Source of the DNA: Nocardioides bizhenqiangii
GTDB taxonomy: Bacteria; Actinomycetota; Actinomycetes; Propionibacteriales; Nocardioidaceae
NCBI RefSeq assembly: GCF_034661235.1
Contig: NZ_CP141059.1
Span: forward strand, 2,169,501-2,233,500
Direction: 5' to 3'
Length of the DNA stretch: 64,000 nucleotides
The notes under the pieces were generated by a model, which ran no database searches, was not told the origin of the DNA, and saw only the letters and a list, made by a program, of their open reading frames with translations. Positions within the stretch are counted from its first letter, which is position 1. Each line of letters starts with the position of its first letter. Both the position numbers and the translations under genes were made by a program. Shown piece by piece: positions 33,860-43,084 of this stretch.

Positions 33860-35154
33860 GTGACCCCACTGGCCCCACCAGCAAGGTGCGCCTCGACCCG
33901 GTGGAGCGCGCGATCGCCGACATCGCGGCCGGCAAGGCCGTCGTCGTGGTCGACGACGAGGACCGCGAGAACGAGGGCGACCTCATCTTCGCCGCGGCCA
34001 AGGCGACGCCCGAGCTGATGGCGTTCACGATCCGCCACAGCAGCGGCGTGATCTGCGTGCCGATGCCGGGAGCCATGCTCGACCGGCTCGAGATCCCACT
34101 GATGACGCCGCACAACAAGGACAGGATGCGGACGGCGTACACGATCTCGGTCGACGCCCGCGACGGCGTCTCCACCGGCATCTCCGCCGCCGACCGCGCG
34201 CACACCGCACGAGTCCTCGCGGACTCGGCCACCGAGCCGTGGGAGATCACCCGCCCGGGTCACGTCTTCCCCCTGCGCTACCGCGAGGGCGGCGTCCTGG
34301 CGCGGCGCGGCCACACCGAGGCCGCCGTCGACCTGGCCAGGCTGGCCGGGCTCACCCCGGCAGGTGTGCTGGTCGAGGTCGTCAACGACGACGGCACCAT
34401 GAAGCGAGGGGCCGAGCTGCGGGCGTTCGCCGACGAGCACGACCTGGCGATGATCTCGATCGAGGAGCTGGTCAAGTACCGCCGGCGCACCGAGATCCAC
34501 GTCATCCGCGAGGCCGAGACCCGGCTCCCCACCAGCCACGGCGACTTCACGGCGTACGGCTACACGATCACGGTCGACGGCAGCGAGCACGTCGCCCTGG
34601 TGTACGGCGACCCGGCCACCCTGAGCGACGGCGTGCCGGTCCTCACCCGGGTGCACTCGGAGTGCCTCACCGGTGACGTGTTCGGGAGCAGTCGTTGTGA
34701 CTGCGGTCCCCAGCTCAACGAGGCGATGGACCGCATCGTTGCCGAGGGCCGCGGCGTCGTCGTCTACCTCCGAGGCCACGAGGGTCGCGGCATCGGCCTG
34801 GTGGCCAAGCTGCAGGCCTACCAGCTCCAGGACGGCGGCCGCGACACCGTGGACGCCAACCTCGATCTCGGGCTGCCGGCCGACGCGCGGCACTACGGCG
34901 CCGCGACGCAGATCCTCCGCGACCTCGGCATCGGCGAGGTGCGGCTGCTGACGAACAACCCCGACAAGGTCAGCAACCTCGAGGACTACGGCATCAAGGT
35001 CACCGAGCGGGTGCCCCTGACACCGCACCCCAACGACCACAACCTGGCCTACCTGCTGACCAAGCGGGACCGGATGGGCCACCACCTCCCCGACCTGGAG
35101 CTGCCCCTCGACGGACGCGGCACCCCGGGCGACCTGAGTGCAGGAGCGATCTGA
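33856..35154 (+). CDS. ribBA: DHBP synthase / GTP cyclohydrolase II fusion RibBA
   Basis: 432 residues. RibB half (about 1-210) with [16 protein letters not shown] and the [16 protein letters not shown] motif; RibA half with [19 protein letters not shown] (three zinc cysteines), [19 protein letters not shown] and [10 protein letters not shown]. It provides both riboflavin precursors, from ribulose-5-phosphate and from GTP. ATGA overlap with ribE. Confidence 0.97.
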   Translation: MSDPTGPTSKVRLDPVERAIADIAAGKAVVVVDDEDRENEGDLIFAAAKATPELMAFTIRHSSGVICVPMPGAMLDRLEIPLMTPHNKDRMRTAYTISVDARDGVSTGISAADRAHTARVLADSATEPWEITRPGHVFPLRYREGGVLARRGHTEAAVDLARLAGLTPAGVLVEVVNDDGTMKRGAELRAFADEHDLAMISIEELVKYRRRTEIHVIREAETRLPTSHGDFTAYGYTITVDGSEHVALVYGDPATLSDGVPVLTRVHSECLTGDVFGSSRCDCGPQLNEAMDRIVAEGRGVVVYLRGHEGRGIGLVAKLQAYQLQDGGRDTVDANLDLGLPADARHYGAATQILRDLGIGEVRLLTNNPDKVSNLEDYGIKVTERVPLTPHPNDHNLAYLLTKRDRMGHHLPDLELPLDGRGTPGDLSAGAI

Positions 35155-35155
35155 G

Positions 35156-35641
35156 ATGGCCGGACACGGAGCCCCCGACCCCCGCCCCACCGACTGCCAC
35201 GACCTGCGCGTCGCGGTGGTCGCGGCAAGCTGGCACACCGAGGTGATGGACGGGCTGCTCGCGGGTGCCGAGCGGGCGTTCAAGGACCACCAGGTCGAGG
35301 CGCCGGTCGTCGTCCGGGTTCCGGGCACGTTCGAGCTGCCCGTGGTCGCCGCGGCGCTCGCCTCCCAGCAGTACGACGCCGTGATCGCGCTCGGAGTAGT
35401 CATCCGGGGTGGCACCCCGCACTTCGACTACGTGTGCACCGCCGCGACCGACGGACTGACCCGGGTCGCGCTCGACCACCAGGTCGCGATCGGCTTCGGG
35501 GTGCTCACCTGCGACGACGAGCAGCAGGCGCTGGACCGGGCCGGGCTCGAGGGTTCGCAGGAGGACAAGGGCTACGAGGCGACGACCGCGGCGCTGCTCA
35601 CCGCGCAGACCCTGCGCAAGGTCAAGCGCCACACCCCGTAG
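35156..35641 (+). CDS. ribH: 6,7-dimethyl-8-ribityllumazine synthase
   Basis: 161 residues from ATG 35156, with CAGGAGCG 8 bases upstream. Motifs [30 protein letters not shown] (catalytic His) and [14 protein letters not shown] are those of lumazine synthase, which often forms icosahedral shells. Last gene of the riboflavin operon. The alternative GTG at 35138 overlaps ribBA and lacks a clear ribosome site. Confidence 0.96.
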   Translation: MAGHGAPDPRPTDCHDLRVAVVAASWHTEVMDGLLAGAERAFKDHQVEAPVVVRVPGTFELPVVAAALASQQYDAVIALGVVIRGGTPHFDYVCTAATDGLTRVALDHQVAIGFGVLTCDDEQQALDRAGLEGSQEDKGYEATTAALLTAQTLRKVKRHTP

Positions 35642-35652
35642 CCTTGACGCTC

Positions 35653-35916
35653 GTGAAGACGTTCGACGAGCTCTGGGCCGAGCTGAGCGAGAAGGCGCAG
35701 ACCCGGCCCGCCGGTTCCGGTACGGTCGCGGCTCTCGACGCCGGCGTGCACCAGATCGGCAAGAAGCTGGTCGAGGAGGCAGCCGAGTCCTGGATGGCCG
35801 CCGAGCATGAGAGCAAGGACCGGGCCGCCGAGGAGATCAGCCAGCTGATCTACCACGCCCAGGTCCTGATGCTCGCCCTCGGCCTCGAGCCCTCCGACGT
35901 CTACGCACACCTCTAG
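35653..35916 (+). CDS. hisE: Phosphoribosyl-ATP pyrophosphatase HisE
   Basis: 87 residues from GTG 35653 ([15 protein letters not shown]), the standard actinobacterial N-terminus; TTG 35644 is less likely. MazG-like fold with [18 protein letters not shown] and [13 protein letters not shown] acidic metal-binding helices. Second step of histidine synthesis. TAGCCT (35639-35644), overlapping the ribH stop, lies 8 bases before the start and may give it its own leaderless promoter. Next gene is hisG. Confidence 0.94.
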   Translation: MKTFDELWAELSEKAQTRPAGSGTVAALDAGVHQIGKKLVEEAAESWMAAEHESKDRAAEEISQLIYHAQVLMLALGLEPSDVYAHL

Positions 35917-35923
35917 GACCACC

Positions 35924-36772
35924 ATGACCCGCCTCAAGATCGCGATCCCCAACAAGGGAGCGCTCACCGCCGCCGCCATCGACATTCTCAAGGAGTCGGG
36001 CTACCGGCAGCGCACGGACGCCAAGGAGCTCCGGCTCATCGACGTCGACAACGACGTCGAGTTCTTCTACCTGCGGCCGCGCGACATCGCGCTGTACGTC
36101 GGTGAGGGCACTCTCGACGTCGGCATCACCGGCCGCGACCTGCTGCACGACTCCGGCGCCAAGGCCGAGGAGGTCATGCCGCTGGAGTTCGGCCGCAGCA
36201 CCTTCCGGTTCGCCGGACCCCAGGGGGAGTACGACGACCTCGCGCAGCTCGCCGGCAAGCGGATCGCCACGTCGTACACCGGGATCGTCCAGACCTTCCT
36301 CGCTTCCCACGGGATCGAGGCGCACGTCGTCCGCCTGGACGGCGCGGTCGAGACCAGCATCCAGCTCGGAGTCGCCGACGTCATCGCCGACGTGGTCGAG
36401 ACCGGAAGCACGCTGCGCCGCGCGGGCCTGGAGGTTTTCGGCGAGCCGATCCTCGAGTCCGAGGCCGTCCTCATCACCCGCGCCGGCAACGGCTCGGTGG
36501 CGTTCGAGGTGTTCAAGCGCCGGGTCGAGGGCGTCCTCGTCGCCCGCGGCTACGTGATGATGGACTACGACATCGAGGAGACGAGGGTGTCCGACGCGGT
36601 CGCGCTGACTCCCGGTCTCGAGGGTCCGACCATCTCGCCGCTGCGCCGCGAGGGCTGGGTCGCGGTCCGGGCGATGGTGCCGCGCGCGGGCTCACAGCGA
36701 CTGATGGACGAGCTGTACGACCTCGGCGCCCGCGCGATCCTGCTCACCGACATCCACGCCTGTCGCCTGTGA
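35924..36772 (+). CDS. hisG: ATP phosphoribosyltransferase HisG, long form
   Basis: 282 residues, the long form with a C-terminal ACT-like regulatory domain (about 205-282) for histidine feedback, so no HisZ is needed. Motifs: IAIPNKGALTAAA near the start, DVGITGRDLL, DGAVETSIQLGVADVIADVVETGSTLR. First step of histidine synthesis. Follows hisE after 7 bases; the stop overlaps the next GTG (GTGA). Confidence 0.96.
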   Translation: MTRLKIAIPNKGALTAAAIDILKESGYRQRTDAKELRLIDVDNDVEFFYLRPRDIALYVGEGTLDVGITGRDLLHDSGAKAEEVMPLEFGRSTFRFAGPQGEYDDLAQLAGKRIATSYTGIVQTFLASHGIEAHVVRLDGAVETSIQLGVADVIADVVETGSTLRRAGLEVFGEPILESEAVLITRAGNGSVAFEVFKRRVEGVLVARGYVMMDYDIEETRVSDAVALTPGLEGPTISPLRREGWVAVRAMVPRAGSQRLMDELYDLGARAILLTDIHACRL

Positions 36773-37230
36773 CCAGCCCCGACAACCCCGACAGCCCCGA
36801 CAGTGCCGCGCTGCCCAGGACCTGGCGACCGAGGGGCCCGCGGATCGCGGCACTCGTGTTCGGCGTCGTGCTGGTGCTGACGTTCGCCGGGCTCTGGATC
36901 AGCTTCCCCCAGGAGACGAAGGACGCCGTCAGCCCGCTGCAGCGCGCCACCGTCATCTTCTTCATCGGGCTGGGGCTGCTGCTCCTCAACGGCCTGGCCC
37001 GCTCCCGGGTCGTCGCCGACGAGACCGGCCTGGAGGTCGTCAACGGCTACCGCAAGCGGCACCTGGAGTGGGCGCAGGTCGTCTCCGTCCACATGCCGCC
37101 CGGGGCGCCGTGGCCGACGATGGACCTCGACGACGGCACGACGATCTCGGTGATGGGCATCCACGGCTCCGACGGCGTCCGCGCCCGGACCGCTGTCGCC
37201 GAGCTCAAGACGCTGCTCAATCGCGCCTGA
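36769..37230 (+). CDS. Membrane protein with bacterial PH-like domain
   Basis: 153 residues. Two hydrophobic segments (about 27-46 and 62-78) form a hairpin, followed by a cytoplasmic domain (GLEVVNGYRKRHLEWAQVVSV) typical of the small actinobacterial PH-domain membrane proteins often found behind ribH/hisG. GTG overlaps the hisG stop. The 3' end overlaps the convergent kinase gene by 14 bp. Function unknown. Confidence 0.82.
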   Translation: MTSPDNPDSPDSAALPRTWRPRGPRIAALVFGVVLVLTFAGLWISFPQETKDAVSPLQRATVIFFIGLGLLLLNGLARSRVVADETGLEVVNGYRKRHLEWAQVVSVHMPPGAPWPTMDLDDGTTISVMGIHGSDGVRARTAVAELKTLLNRA

Positions 37231-37837
37231 CCAGCTCGGCCGGGCCGGAGCCGGTGCCGTCGACGACGATGTCGGCCCGCTCCGCCGTGCGTTGGGTCGC
37301 GAAGTGGGCGTCCTCCTGCCGCATCCACCCGTCCCACTGCGGGGCCAGCTCCTCCCCGTCGCGCTCGAGGCCGCGTCGACGGCGGAGCTCCCGGGGTGCG
37401 GAGACCCAGACCAGGACGGTGATCAGCGTGCCGAGCTCGGCCCGTCCGGAGCCCACGCCCTCGAGGACGAGGAGGGGCGGGGGCTCGACGTCGACGGTCT
37501 CGACGAACTCCCCTCGATGCCAGTCGTAGCGCCGGTAGAACCCCGGCTTCCCCACGATCAGCGGGCGGACCAGGGTGCTGAGCTGGCGGGCGACGTCGTC
37601 GAGGCCGGCCCAGCCGTCGTACAGGTCGTCCATGTGGATGACCCGCGCACCCGGATCGAGCGCGGCGACGCCGGCCGCCAGCGTGGTCTTGCCCGACCCG
37701 GCCGGACCGTCGATGGACACCAGGCGGGTGTCGCCGAGAGTGGGGCGGCGCGCCAGGGCGAGGTCGAGGACCAGCCGCGCCGTCTCCTGCGGCGAGCCCG
37801 GAGCCGCCGGCTCCTCAGAAAGCAAGGCCGTGGCCAC
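37217..37837 (-). CDS. P-loop kinase, uridine kinase-like
   Basis: About 206 residues from GTG 37837; the start is uncertain because no ribosome-binding site stands out and the 5' end overlaps the upstream racemase-like gene by 23 bp. Walker A in SIDGPAGSGKTTLAAG, a DDLYDGWAGLDD acceptor loop and WDGWMRQEDAHFA near the C-terminus. It resembles the uridine kinase/AAA family of unknown substrate common in actinobacteria. The longer frame to 38089 is basic and proline/arginine-rich and is a shadow of the racemase-like gene. Confidence 0.78.
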   Translation of the reverse strand: MATALLSEEPAAPGSPQETARLVLDLALARRPTLGDTRLVSIDGPAGSGKTTLAAGVAALDPGARVIHMDDLYDGWAGLDDVARQLSTLVRPLIVGKPGFYRRYDWHRGEFVETVDVEPPPLLVLEGVGSGRAELGTLITVLVWVSAPRELRRRRGLERDGEELAPQWDGWMRQEDAHFATQRTAERADIVVDGTGSGPAELVRRD

Positions 37838-39038
37838 GGTAGGTCGGCACGCTGTCGACGATGTGATCCCCGGAGACCAGGTGCGCGGTCGTCGCGTGCT
37901 CGAACGGCTCGCCCGACTTGGCGGGGCGGAACCACACCAGGTCGCCGATCTGCAGCAGCGCCGCCGGGTGGCCGGTGAGCGGCGTCTGCACCTCGCCGGC
38001 ACCTTCGACGCCGGTGAGGTGGAGGCCGGCCGGCGCCCACGGCACCGGCAGCCGGTCGTTCGCGGCGGTGCCGCTCGCGATGAAGCCACCGCCGTGCACG
38101 GTGGCGATCTCGGGTGACGGACGGCGGGTCACCGGGAGCCCGAAGAACGCCGCGGGCCGCGGGTCGAAGGCCTGGTAGTGGTCGAAGAGCGCCGGGACCA
38201 GCAGTCCGGAGCCCGCGGAGAGCTCCGTGACCACGGGGTCGGCGGTCGACGTCTCGAGCGAGCCCGAGCCGCCGGCGTTCCAGAACCCCACCTCGGTGAC
38301 CTCGCGCAGCGCATCGGCGATGGCGGCGCGGCGCGCCCGCAGCTGGGAGACGGAGGCGTCCTTGAGACGTCGTACGACGAGCGACCGCGCGCGCTGGTGC
38401 GGCACCGCGTCCGGCACTCCGGCGACCTGTCCCTCGTAGGTCATCACGCCCGCGAGCTGGAAGCCCGGCCGGTCGATCACCGTGCGAGCGAGCGCGACCA
38501 CGTCCGGTGCGTCGTACAAGGGTGACCGCTTGGGACCCACGTGCCGGCCACCGACGATCAGTCCGGCGTCGATGTCGATGGCGACCCGCACCGGCACCGC
38601 GGTCGACGCGCGGACGGCGTCGACGGCGTCGAGGTGCGCGACGTCGTCGATCATCAGCGTGATCCGCGACGCGGCGCGTGGGGACGCGACCAACGATGCC
38701 AGTGCGGCCCGGTCGACGGTCGGGTAGGCCACCACGATGTCGCCGTCGTCGCCGAGGACCTTCTCCTCGAGCCAGAGAGCTTCGGCGAGGGTGTAGGCGA
38801 GGATCCCGCGGAAGCCCTGGTGCGACAGCGCGCGCCGGATCAGCGCCGGGACCCGCAGCGACTTCGACGCGACCCTGACCGGCTTGCCGGCCGCCCGCTC
38901 GACGAGGTCCGCCGCGTTCGCGTCGAAGGCGTCGAGGTCGACGACGAACACCGGCGTCGGCAGCGGTGCGTCGTGGTCACGCACCGCCGCGTCGAGCCGT
39001 GCCGCCAGCCGGTTGCGCGCGATGGAGTCGGACGGCAT
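37815..39038 (-). CDS. PLP-dependent alanine racemase / D-threonine aldolase-like protein
   Basis: 407 residues. N-terminal alanine-racemase-type barrel with the PLP lysine in VRVASKSLRVP, VRVAIDIDAGLIVGGRHVG and NAGGSGSLETS; C-terminal beta domain with TVHGGGF and HATTAHLV, resembling D-serine deaminase and low-specificity threonine aldolases, which bind a metal there. Likely acts on a D-amino acid, substrate unknown. ATG at 39038 is 6 bases after an AACGAT-like -10. Co-directional with and overlapping the kinase-like gene, so a two-gene unit. Confidence 0.85.
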   Translation of the reverse strand: MPSDSIARNRLAARLDAAVRDHDAPLPTPVFVVDLDAFDANAADLVERAAGKPVRVASKSLRVPALIRRALSHQGFRGILAYTLAEALWLEEKVLGDDGDIVVAYPTVDRAALASLVASPRAASRITLMIDDVAHLDAVDAVRASTAVPVRVAIDIDAGLIVGGRHVGPKRSPLYDAPDVVALARTVIDRPGFQLAGVMTYEGQVAGVPDAVPHQRARSLVVRRLKDASVSQLRARRAAIADALREVTEVGFWNAGGSGSLETSTADPVVTELSAGSGLLVPALFDHYQAFDPRPAAFFGLPVTRRPSPEIATVHGGGFIASGTAANDRLPVPWAPAGLHLTGVEGAGEVQTPLTGHPAALLQIGDLVWFRPAKSGEPFEHATTAHLVSGDHIVDSVPTYRGHGLAF

Positions 39039-39106
39039 CTGCGCATCGTTGCACGCAGGTGACGTGGATGCGGGGACCCGACGCGACCGGTGGGACGATG
39101 GGCAGC

Positions 39107-39667
39107 GTGACCGACCGGCACCCGAAGCAGCGGCTCATCCAGGGCTCGCCGTACGTCGACGACGACGGCTCGGCCGACCCCGCTCTGCGGGCCTCGCTCC
39201 GCGCGTACGCCGACGGTTCCGCGGAGTATCCCGAGGTGCTGGCGGCGCTGGCCGGTGCCCGGCTACTCGTCCCCGTGGTCGCTCTGATCGGCGAGGTGGA
39301 GCACGACGCCGCGGGGCTGGCGCACGACAAGTCCAGTGACATGGCGACGGTCCTGCTGACGGCGCCCGACGGACGGCAGGCGCTGCTCGCGTTCTCCGGC
39401 GCCGACTCGATGCGGACCTGGGACCCGGACGCCCGCCCAGTGCCGGTCGCGGCTGCCCTCGCCGCCGCGACGGCGGTGCAGGAAGGCGCCGACGCGCTGG
39501 TGGTGGACGTCGGGAGGGAGCACGCACTCACGGTCGCCGGTGAGGACCTGCGTCGCCTCGCGACCGGAGGACGCCCGGTGCGGCTGCCCGACGATGGCTG
39601 GGCGTGGGCGCTGGCCGATCCCGGGATTCGCCCGCCGGGGAACAACTCGGGTAACATCCTGCGTTGA
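39107..39667 (+). CDS. SseB-family protein
   Basis: 186 residues from GTG 39107 (VTDRHPKQRL), 7 bases after GACGAT, consistent with leaderless starts in this window; ATG 39098 would add three residues. Conserved SseB features: LLVPVVALIGE, MATVLLTAPDGRQALLAFSGADSMRTW and PVPVAAALAAATAVQEGADALVVDV. Role unknown in actinobacteria; regularly found upstream of infC. Confidence 0.85.
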   Translation: MTDRHPKQRLIQGSPYVDDDGSADPALRASLRAYADGSAEYPEVLAALAGARLLVPVVALIGEVEHDAAGLAHDKSSDMATVLLTAPDGRQALLAFSGADSMRTWDPDARPVPVAAALAAATAVQEGADALVVDVGREHALTVAGEDLRRLATGGRPVRLPDDGWAWALADPGIRPPGNNSGNILR

Positions 39668-39852
39668 CCGATCCGTCACCCCGACTCCGCAGTGGAACCG
39701 GGATGGCAGATCTACAAGCGGGGACCAGCAGCATCATCGTCTCCCACCCGCATCGACCGCCCGCCGAGCTGAACTTCTCGGCAAGAGGTCGTCGGGTCCG
39801 GTCCGTGAGACCCGGTCGGGCGCGTGAGCGTGCGGGCGACGGGGTTGCGACT

Positions 39853-39890
39853 GGCTTCCGCTTGGACGAGCGGGAGCCGTTCTTGCTTTT
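39853..39890 (+). terminator. Attenuator-like hairpin in the infC leader
   Basis: ggcttccgct (39853-39862) pairs with agcgggagcc (39869-39878; one U-G pair) around a tggacg loop, followed by gttcttgctttt (39879-39890). In this GC-rich genome a hairpin with a T-rich tail is notable. It lies in the 265-bp gap between the SseB gene and infC, which otherwise holds no gene; a TAACAT box at 39652-39657 may be the promoter. Could be a leader attenuator for infC-rpmI-rplT or simply a terminator. Confidence 0.5.
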
Positions 39891-39932
39891 CGAGGCGGTA
39901 TCGCTCCCTAGACCAACAACACTGGAGGACAC

Positions 39933-40607
39933 ATCAGCACTGAGCTGCGTATCAACGAGCGGATCCGGGTACCCGAGGTCCGACTCGTGGGACCCAACGG
40001 CGAGACCGTCGGGATCGTCCCGACCGACCAGGCACTCAAGCTGGCCCAGGAGGCCGACCTGGATCTCGTCGAGATCGCTCCGATGGGCAAGCCGCCCGTC
40101 TGCAAGCTCATGGACTACGGGAAGTTCAAGTACGAGAACGCCCAGAAGGCCCGTGAGGCGCGACGGAACCAGACCAACGTCATCATCAAGGAGATGAAGC
40201 TCCGGCCGAAGATCGACCAGCACGACTACGAGACCAAGAAGGGTCACGTCGTGCGGTTCCTCAAGGCGGGCGACAAGGTCAAGATCACGATCATGTTCCG
40301 CGGCCGCGAGCAGCACCGCCCCGAGCTCGGGTTCCGGCTGCTGCAGAAGCTCGCGGAAGACGTCGAGGAGCTGGGCTTCGTGGAGTCGTCGCCCAAGCAG
40401 GACGGCCGCAACATGATCATGGTCCTGGGCCCGAACAAGAAGAAGGCCGAGGCGAAGGCCGAGGTGAAGGCCGCCAAGCAGGAGGCCGCCGCCGAGCGCG
40501 ACGCCGAGAAGGCCGCCGAGCACGCAGAGCGCGTCTCCCACCAGCCGGCGACGCACCGGAAGCCCAAGCGGGCCAACGAGGCGCTCGACCCCGACATGGA
40601 CGTCTGA
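39933..40607 (+). CDS. infC: Translation initiation factor IF-3, AUC start
   Basis: 224 residues starting at ATC 39933: [20 protein letters not shown]. The frame has a stop at 39909 and no ATG, GTG or TTG before GTG 39987, yet the conserved [12 protein letters not shown] segment lies upstream of that GTG, so a rare start codon must be used; ATC has GGAGG 5 bases before it. IF-3 genes in many bacteria use rare starts because IF-3 rejects them, giving autoregulation. Both IF-3 domains are present ([11 protein letters not shown] linker; [31 protein letters not shown]), plus a Lys/Ala/Glu-rich tail. First gene of infC-rpmI-rplT. Confidence 0.93.
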   Translation: MSTELRINERIRVPEVRLVGPNGETVGIVPTDQALKLAQEADLDLVEIAPMGKPPVCKLMDYGKFKYENAQKAREARRNQTNVIIKEMKLRPKIDQHDYETKKGHVVRFLKAGDKVKITIMFRGREQHRPELGFRLLQKLAEDVEELGFVESSPKQDGRNMIMVLGPNKKKAEAKAEVKAAKQEAAAERDAEKAAEHAERVSHQPATHRKPKRANEALDPDMDV

Positions 40608-40628
40608 GAAGAAGAAGAGAGCGAAGAG

Positions 40629-40823
40629 ATGCCGAAGAACAAGACGCACTCCGGTGCCAGCAAGCGGTTCCGGGTCACCGGCAGCGGCAAGATCCTGCGG
40701 GAGAAGGCCGGCAAGCGCCACAACCTGGAGAAGAAGTCCTCCAAGGTGACCCGCCGCATGACCGGCACCACCGAGGTCGCCAAGAACGACGTCCCGCGCG
40801 CGAAGAAGATGCTCGGTCTCTGA
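40629..40823 (+). CDS. rpmI: 50S ribosomal protein L35
   Basis: 64 residues, highly basic, starting [20 protein letters not shown], the standard L35 sequence. Preceded by GAAGAAGAAGAGAGCGAAGAG purine-rich leader. Between infC and rplT as in nearly all bacteria. Confidence 0.97.
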   Translation: MPKNKTHSGASKRFRVTGSGKILREKAGKRHNLEKKSSKVTRRMTGTTEVAKNDVPRAKKMLGL

Positions 40824-40865
40824 CCGGCCCACGCAACGACTGAGCACCGAAACAAGGAGTAGAAG

Positions 40866-41255
40866 ATGGCACGCGTCAAGCGCGCAGTGAACGCGGCGAA
40901 GAAGCGCCGGACGACCCTCGAGCGCGCCAGCGGCTACCGCGGCCAGCGCTCGCGGCTCTACCGCAAGGCCAAGGAGCAGGTCACCCACTCGCTGGTCTAC
41001 AGCTACAACGACCGGAAGAAGAACAAGGGCAACTTCCGGCGCCTGTGGATCCAGCGGATCAACGCGGCCGCCCGCGCCGAGGGGATGACCTACAACCGGT
41101 TCATCCAGGGCCTCAACCTGGCCGGCATCGAGGTCGACCGCAAGATCCTCGCGGACCTCGCCGTCAACGACCCGGCCGCGTTCTCGGCGATCGTGGCCCA
41201 GGCCAAGGCCGCCCTTCCCGAGGACGTCAACGCCCCGGCGCAGGCCTCGGCCTGA
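40866..41255 (+). CDS. rplT: 50S ribosomal protein L20
   Basis: 129 residues: [20 protein letters not shown] at the N-terminus and [20 protein letters not shown] are standard. Ribosome assembly protein of the 50S subunit; AAGGAG lies 6 bases before the ATG. Followed 7 bases later by the rRNA methyltransferase gene. Confidence 0.97.
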   Translation: MARVKRAVNAAKKRRTTLERASGYRGQRSRLYRKAKEQVTHSLVYSYNDRKKNKGNFRRLWIQRINAAARAEGMTYNRFIQGLNLAGIEVDRKILADLAVNDPAAFSAIVAQAKAALPEDVNAPAQASA

Positions 41256-41262
41256 GCCTCGC

Positions 41263-42051
41263 ATGACCCCTCTCACCGTGGGCAACGCCCGCGTGAAGGA
41301 GGCCCGGAAATTGAGCCGCCGCTCGGTGCGAACCGAGCGGCGGCTGTTTCTTGCCGACGGCCCGAAGGCCGTCGAGGGTGCCCTGGAGGTGCCGGACCGC
41401 GTCGTCGAGGTCTTCGCGACGCCCTCGGCGGCGGAGCAGCACGCCGCACTCCTGGCGGGTGCCGACGCCACCCTGGTCGACGACCGGGCGCTCGCCTCCC
41501 TCTCCGACGCCGTCAACCCTGCCGGCTTGGTCGCGGTCGTCCGCCACTTCGATCAGGCCGTCGACGACATGCTCGACGCGAACGGGATGCTGGTCATCTG
41601 CGCCGACATCCGTGACCCCGGGAACGCTGGCACGGTCCTCCGAACTGCCGACGCCGCAGGAGCCCACGCGGTGGTGTTCGCGGGTCAATCGGTCGACCCG
41701 TACAACCCCAAGACGGTGCGCGCGAGCGTCGGCAGTCTCTTTCATGTGCCGTTTGCGATCGACTCCGATCCGGAGGGGCTGATCCGCAACGCCCAGGCCA
41801 ACGGCTGGGTCGTGCTCGCTGCGGACGGTGGGGGAGAGGTCGATCTGTTCGAGGCCGACGACCTGCTCAACCAGCGGGTCGCCTGGCTGTTCGGCAACGA
41901 GGCGTGGGGGCTGCCGGCCGAGCTCGCTGAGCTGGCCGACCACCGGGTGCGGATCCCGATCCACGGTCGGGCCGAGAGCCTCAACCTCGCGACCGCCGCG
42001 GCGCTGTGCCTCTACGCCAGCGCGCGGTCCCTGCGCAACCAAGGCCACTAG
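41263..42051 (+). CDS. TrmH/SpoU-family rRNA 2'-O-methyltransferase
   Basis: 262 residues. N-terminal substrate-binding domain (LTVGNARVKEARKLSRR, RRLFLADGPKAVEGAL) and SPOUT domain with the three motifs DIRDPGNAGTVLRTADAAGA, WLFGNEAWGLP and IPIHGRAESLNLATAAALCLY. Position between rplT and pheS is that of the actinobacterial tsnR-like gene; the exact nucleotide modified is not readable. Confidence 0.9.
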   Translation: MTPLTVGNARVKEARKLSRRSVRTERRLFLADGPKAVEGALEVPDRVVEVFATPSAAEQHAALLAGADATLVDDRALASLSDAVNPAGLVAVVRHFDQAVDDMLDANGMLVICADIRDPGNAGTVLRTADAAGAHAVVFAGQSVDPYNPKTVRASVGSLFHVPFAIDSDPEGLIRNAQANGWVVLAADGGGEVDLFEADDLLNQRVAWLFGNEAWGLPAELAELADHRVRIPIHGRAESLNLATAAALCLYASARSLRNQGH

Positions 42052-42061
42052 CATCGAGCGC

Positions 42062-43084
42062 ATGCCGCACGACGCCCTCGACGCGCTGCCCGACGGCGTC
42101 GTGCTTGCGGGTCCCGACGGCAGGGTGCTGGTCACGAACACCGTGGCGCGGAGGATGCTCGGCATCACCGAGGACCTGACCGGGATGCCGCTGATGGCGG
42201 TGCTGGCGCTCAGCGACCACGACGGCAACGGCTGGGTGGAGAGCAACGCCCCTTACGCGGGACTGCCGAGCCGGACCGCCGTGCCCGAGCAGTCCTGGCT
42301 GCTGCCCGACGGCACCGAGGTCCTGGTCGCGGCGCGGCTGCACCGCAAGGAGCGTGGTGGCCCGGTGGAGACCGTCGCCGTCAGTCTCCGCTCCGGGCGC
42401 GGCCGGGCCCGGCTCGACCGGGAACGGTCGGACCTGGTCGCCACCGTCGCCCACGAGCTCCGCTCACCGCTCACCGGCGTCCGCGGCTTCGTCCACGCGC
42501 TCCTCAACCGCTGGGACAAGCTGAACGACGAGCAGAAGAAGCTGATGCTCAACACCGTCGCCGCCGACGCCGACCGGCTCAGCCGGCTGATCGCGGAGCT
42601 GCTCGACGTGGCGCGGATCGACACGGGGCGGCTCCAGATGCACACGCGACCCTGCGACGTCGTGGTGCTGTGCGAGCGAGTCGTCGCGTCCGTCCAGCAG
42701 GCCACGTCGCGGCGGATCGACCTCGAGGTCCACGAGGTACCCAAGGTGGCCGCGGACCCCGACAAGGTCTCCCAGGTCGTCACCAACCTGGTGGAGAACG
42801 CCGTCCGTCACGGCGAGGGCGACGTCGCGGTCACCGTCGCACCCGACCCGGCCGACCCGTCGTTCGTCGCGATCTCGGTGGTCGACGAGGGGGAGGGCAT
42901 CCCGGAGAAGCTGCGGCAGCGGGTGTTCACGAAGTTCTGGACGGCGAGCTCGGGAGGCGGCTCCGGGCTCGGCCTCTACATCGTCAACGGCCTGGTCCGG
43001 GCCCACGGCGGCACCGTCATGATCGACGACCGACCGGGCGGGGGCGCGTCTGTCACCGTCACCTGGCCCGTCCACGCGGGATAG
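42062..43084 (+). CDS. Soluble PAS-domain sensor histidine kinase
   Basis: 340 residues from ATG 42062, 7 bases after TAGCAT (42049-42054), i.e. probably leaderless. A PAS-like domain (about 1-105), the HisKA helix with phospho-acceptor His131 in VAHELRSPLTGVRGF, and HATPase motifs NLVENAVRH, VVDEGEGIPE and GGGSGLGLYIVNGLV. No transmembrane segment, so it senses a cytoplasmic signal. No response regulator is adjacent. Its stop codon (TAG) is the first triplet of palindromic element copy B. Confidence 0.9.
   Translation: MPHDALDALPDGVVLAGPDGRVLVTNTVARRMLGITEDLTGMPLMAVLALSDHDGNGWVESNAPYAGLPSRTAVPEQSWLLPDGTEVLVAARLHRKERGGPVETVAVSLRSGRGRARLDRERSDLVATVAHELRSPLTGVRGFVHALLNRWDKLNDEQKKLMLNTVAADADRLSRLIAELLDVARIDTGRLQMHTRPCDVVVLCERVVASVQQATSRRIDLEVHEVPKVAADPDKVSQVVTNLVENAVRHGEGDVAVTVAPDPADPSFVAISVVDEGEGIPEKLRQRVFTKFWTASSGGGSGLGLYIVNGLVRAHGGTVMIDDRPGGGASVTVTWPVHAG

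Noticed and set aside
39987..40607. infC starting at GTG 39987
   Set aside because: It drops the conserved IF-3 N-terminus [13 protein letters not shown] encoded just upstream; AUC 39933 is preferred.
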